This document shows, piece by piece, positions 5,751-5,868 of a stretch of DNA of 5,868 bases. A program made the translations under genes and the position numbers. The stretch lies in the NCBI GenBank assembly GCA_918241715.1, contig CAKJYB010000005.1, forward strand, positions 1 to 5,868. The letters are read 5' to 3'. Source of the stretch: Clostridiales bacterium. GTDB lineage: Bacteria > Bacillota > Clostridia > Christensenellales > UBA1242. The notes beneath the pieces were generated by a model. That model saw nothing but the letters and a program-made list of their open reading frames with translations, was not told where the DNA came from and did no database searches. How positions within the stretch are numbered: position 1 is the stretch's first letter; every line of letters begins with the position of its first letter.

Positions 5751-5868
5751 GTGATAAAAGCAGTTGTTTTTGATTTGGACGATACATTGTGCAAAATTGG
5801 CAAAGGTATTCAAAAAAAAGATATAAGTTTGCTTAAGGCAATAGAAAAGGCGAATGTAAGAGTGATTA
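5751..5868 (+). CDS. HAD-superfamily hydrolase, N-terminus (3' truncated by the window)
   Basis: Translation from GTG 5751 gives MIKAVVFDLDDTLCKIGKG..., 39 codons to the window edge. DLDDT (residues 8-12) is HAD motif I: Asp8 would be the phosphoryl-accepting nucleophile and Asp10 the acid/base. The following helix and NVRVI strand resemble Cof-type sugar-phosphate/nucleotide phosphatases, but the cap and the later motifs are out of view, so subfamily and substrate are open. GTG is chosen because GGAG (5738-5741) lies 9 nt upstream and the motif falls at the usual distance from the N-terminus. The TTG at 5736 is in frame but overlaps the ribosome site. It lies 19 nt after asnS with no terminator between them, so it is probably in the same operon. 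Confidence 0.88.
   Translation, partial: MIKAVVFDLDDTLCKIGKGIQKKDISLLKAIEKANVRVI

Noticed and set aside
1..5868. CRISPR arrays, insertion sequences, phage genes, tRNA or rRNA
   Set aside because: I found no spaced direct repeats, terminal inverted repeats, transposase or integrase motifs, or tRNA-like folds. The only strong inverted repeats are the two terminators and the T-box helices.

Overview
The window is AT-rich bacterial DNA with every supported gene on the + strand. Strong AGGAGG-type ribosome sites, AT-rich codons, TGG for Trp (standard code) and a T-box leader point to a clostridia-like Bacillota, plausibly an uncultured gut lineage. The exact taxon is an inference.

Region 1 (1-1570): the 3' end of an ABC exporter gene (nucleotide-binding domain only) is followed after 2 nt by a diacylglycerol/lipid kinase family gene whose Shine-Dalgarno sequence lies inside the exporter's last codons. 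An intrinsic terminator closes this unit. Region 2 (1571-2794): a short terminator/promoter junction leads into a single gene for a membrane-anchored, extracytoplasmic metallo-beta-lactamase-fold protein resembling the ComEC C-terminal domain. Region 3 (2795-3052): a 258-nt non-coding stretch is almost entirely a T-box riboswitch. It has a consensus promoter, stem I with a probable GAC (Asp) specifier, a short linker, stem III, the antiterminator and a competing terminator. Region 4 (3053-5868): the T-box controls an archaeal-type aspartyl-tRNA synthetase, then an asparaginyl-tRNA synthetase 9 nt later, then the start of a HAD hydrolase that runs off the window.

The logic of regions 3-4 is clear: uncharged tRNA-Asp should stabilise the antiterminator and turn on aspS and asnS together. 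The points of most interest are that asnS appears to be slaved to a tRNA-Asp sensor, that the T-box is a minimal form with no room for stem II, that the AspRS is of the archaeal type although an AsnRS is present, and that the membrane MBL protein has no known role. I see no CRISPR array, transposon, phage gene, tRNA or rRNA, and no strong evidence of a wholly new system.
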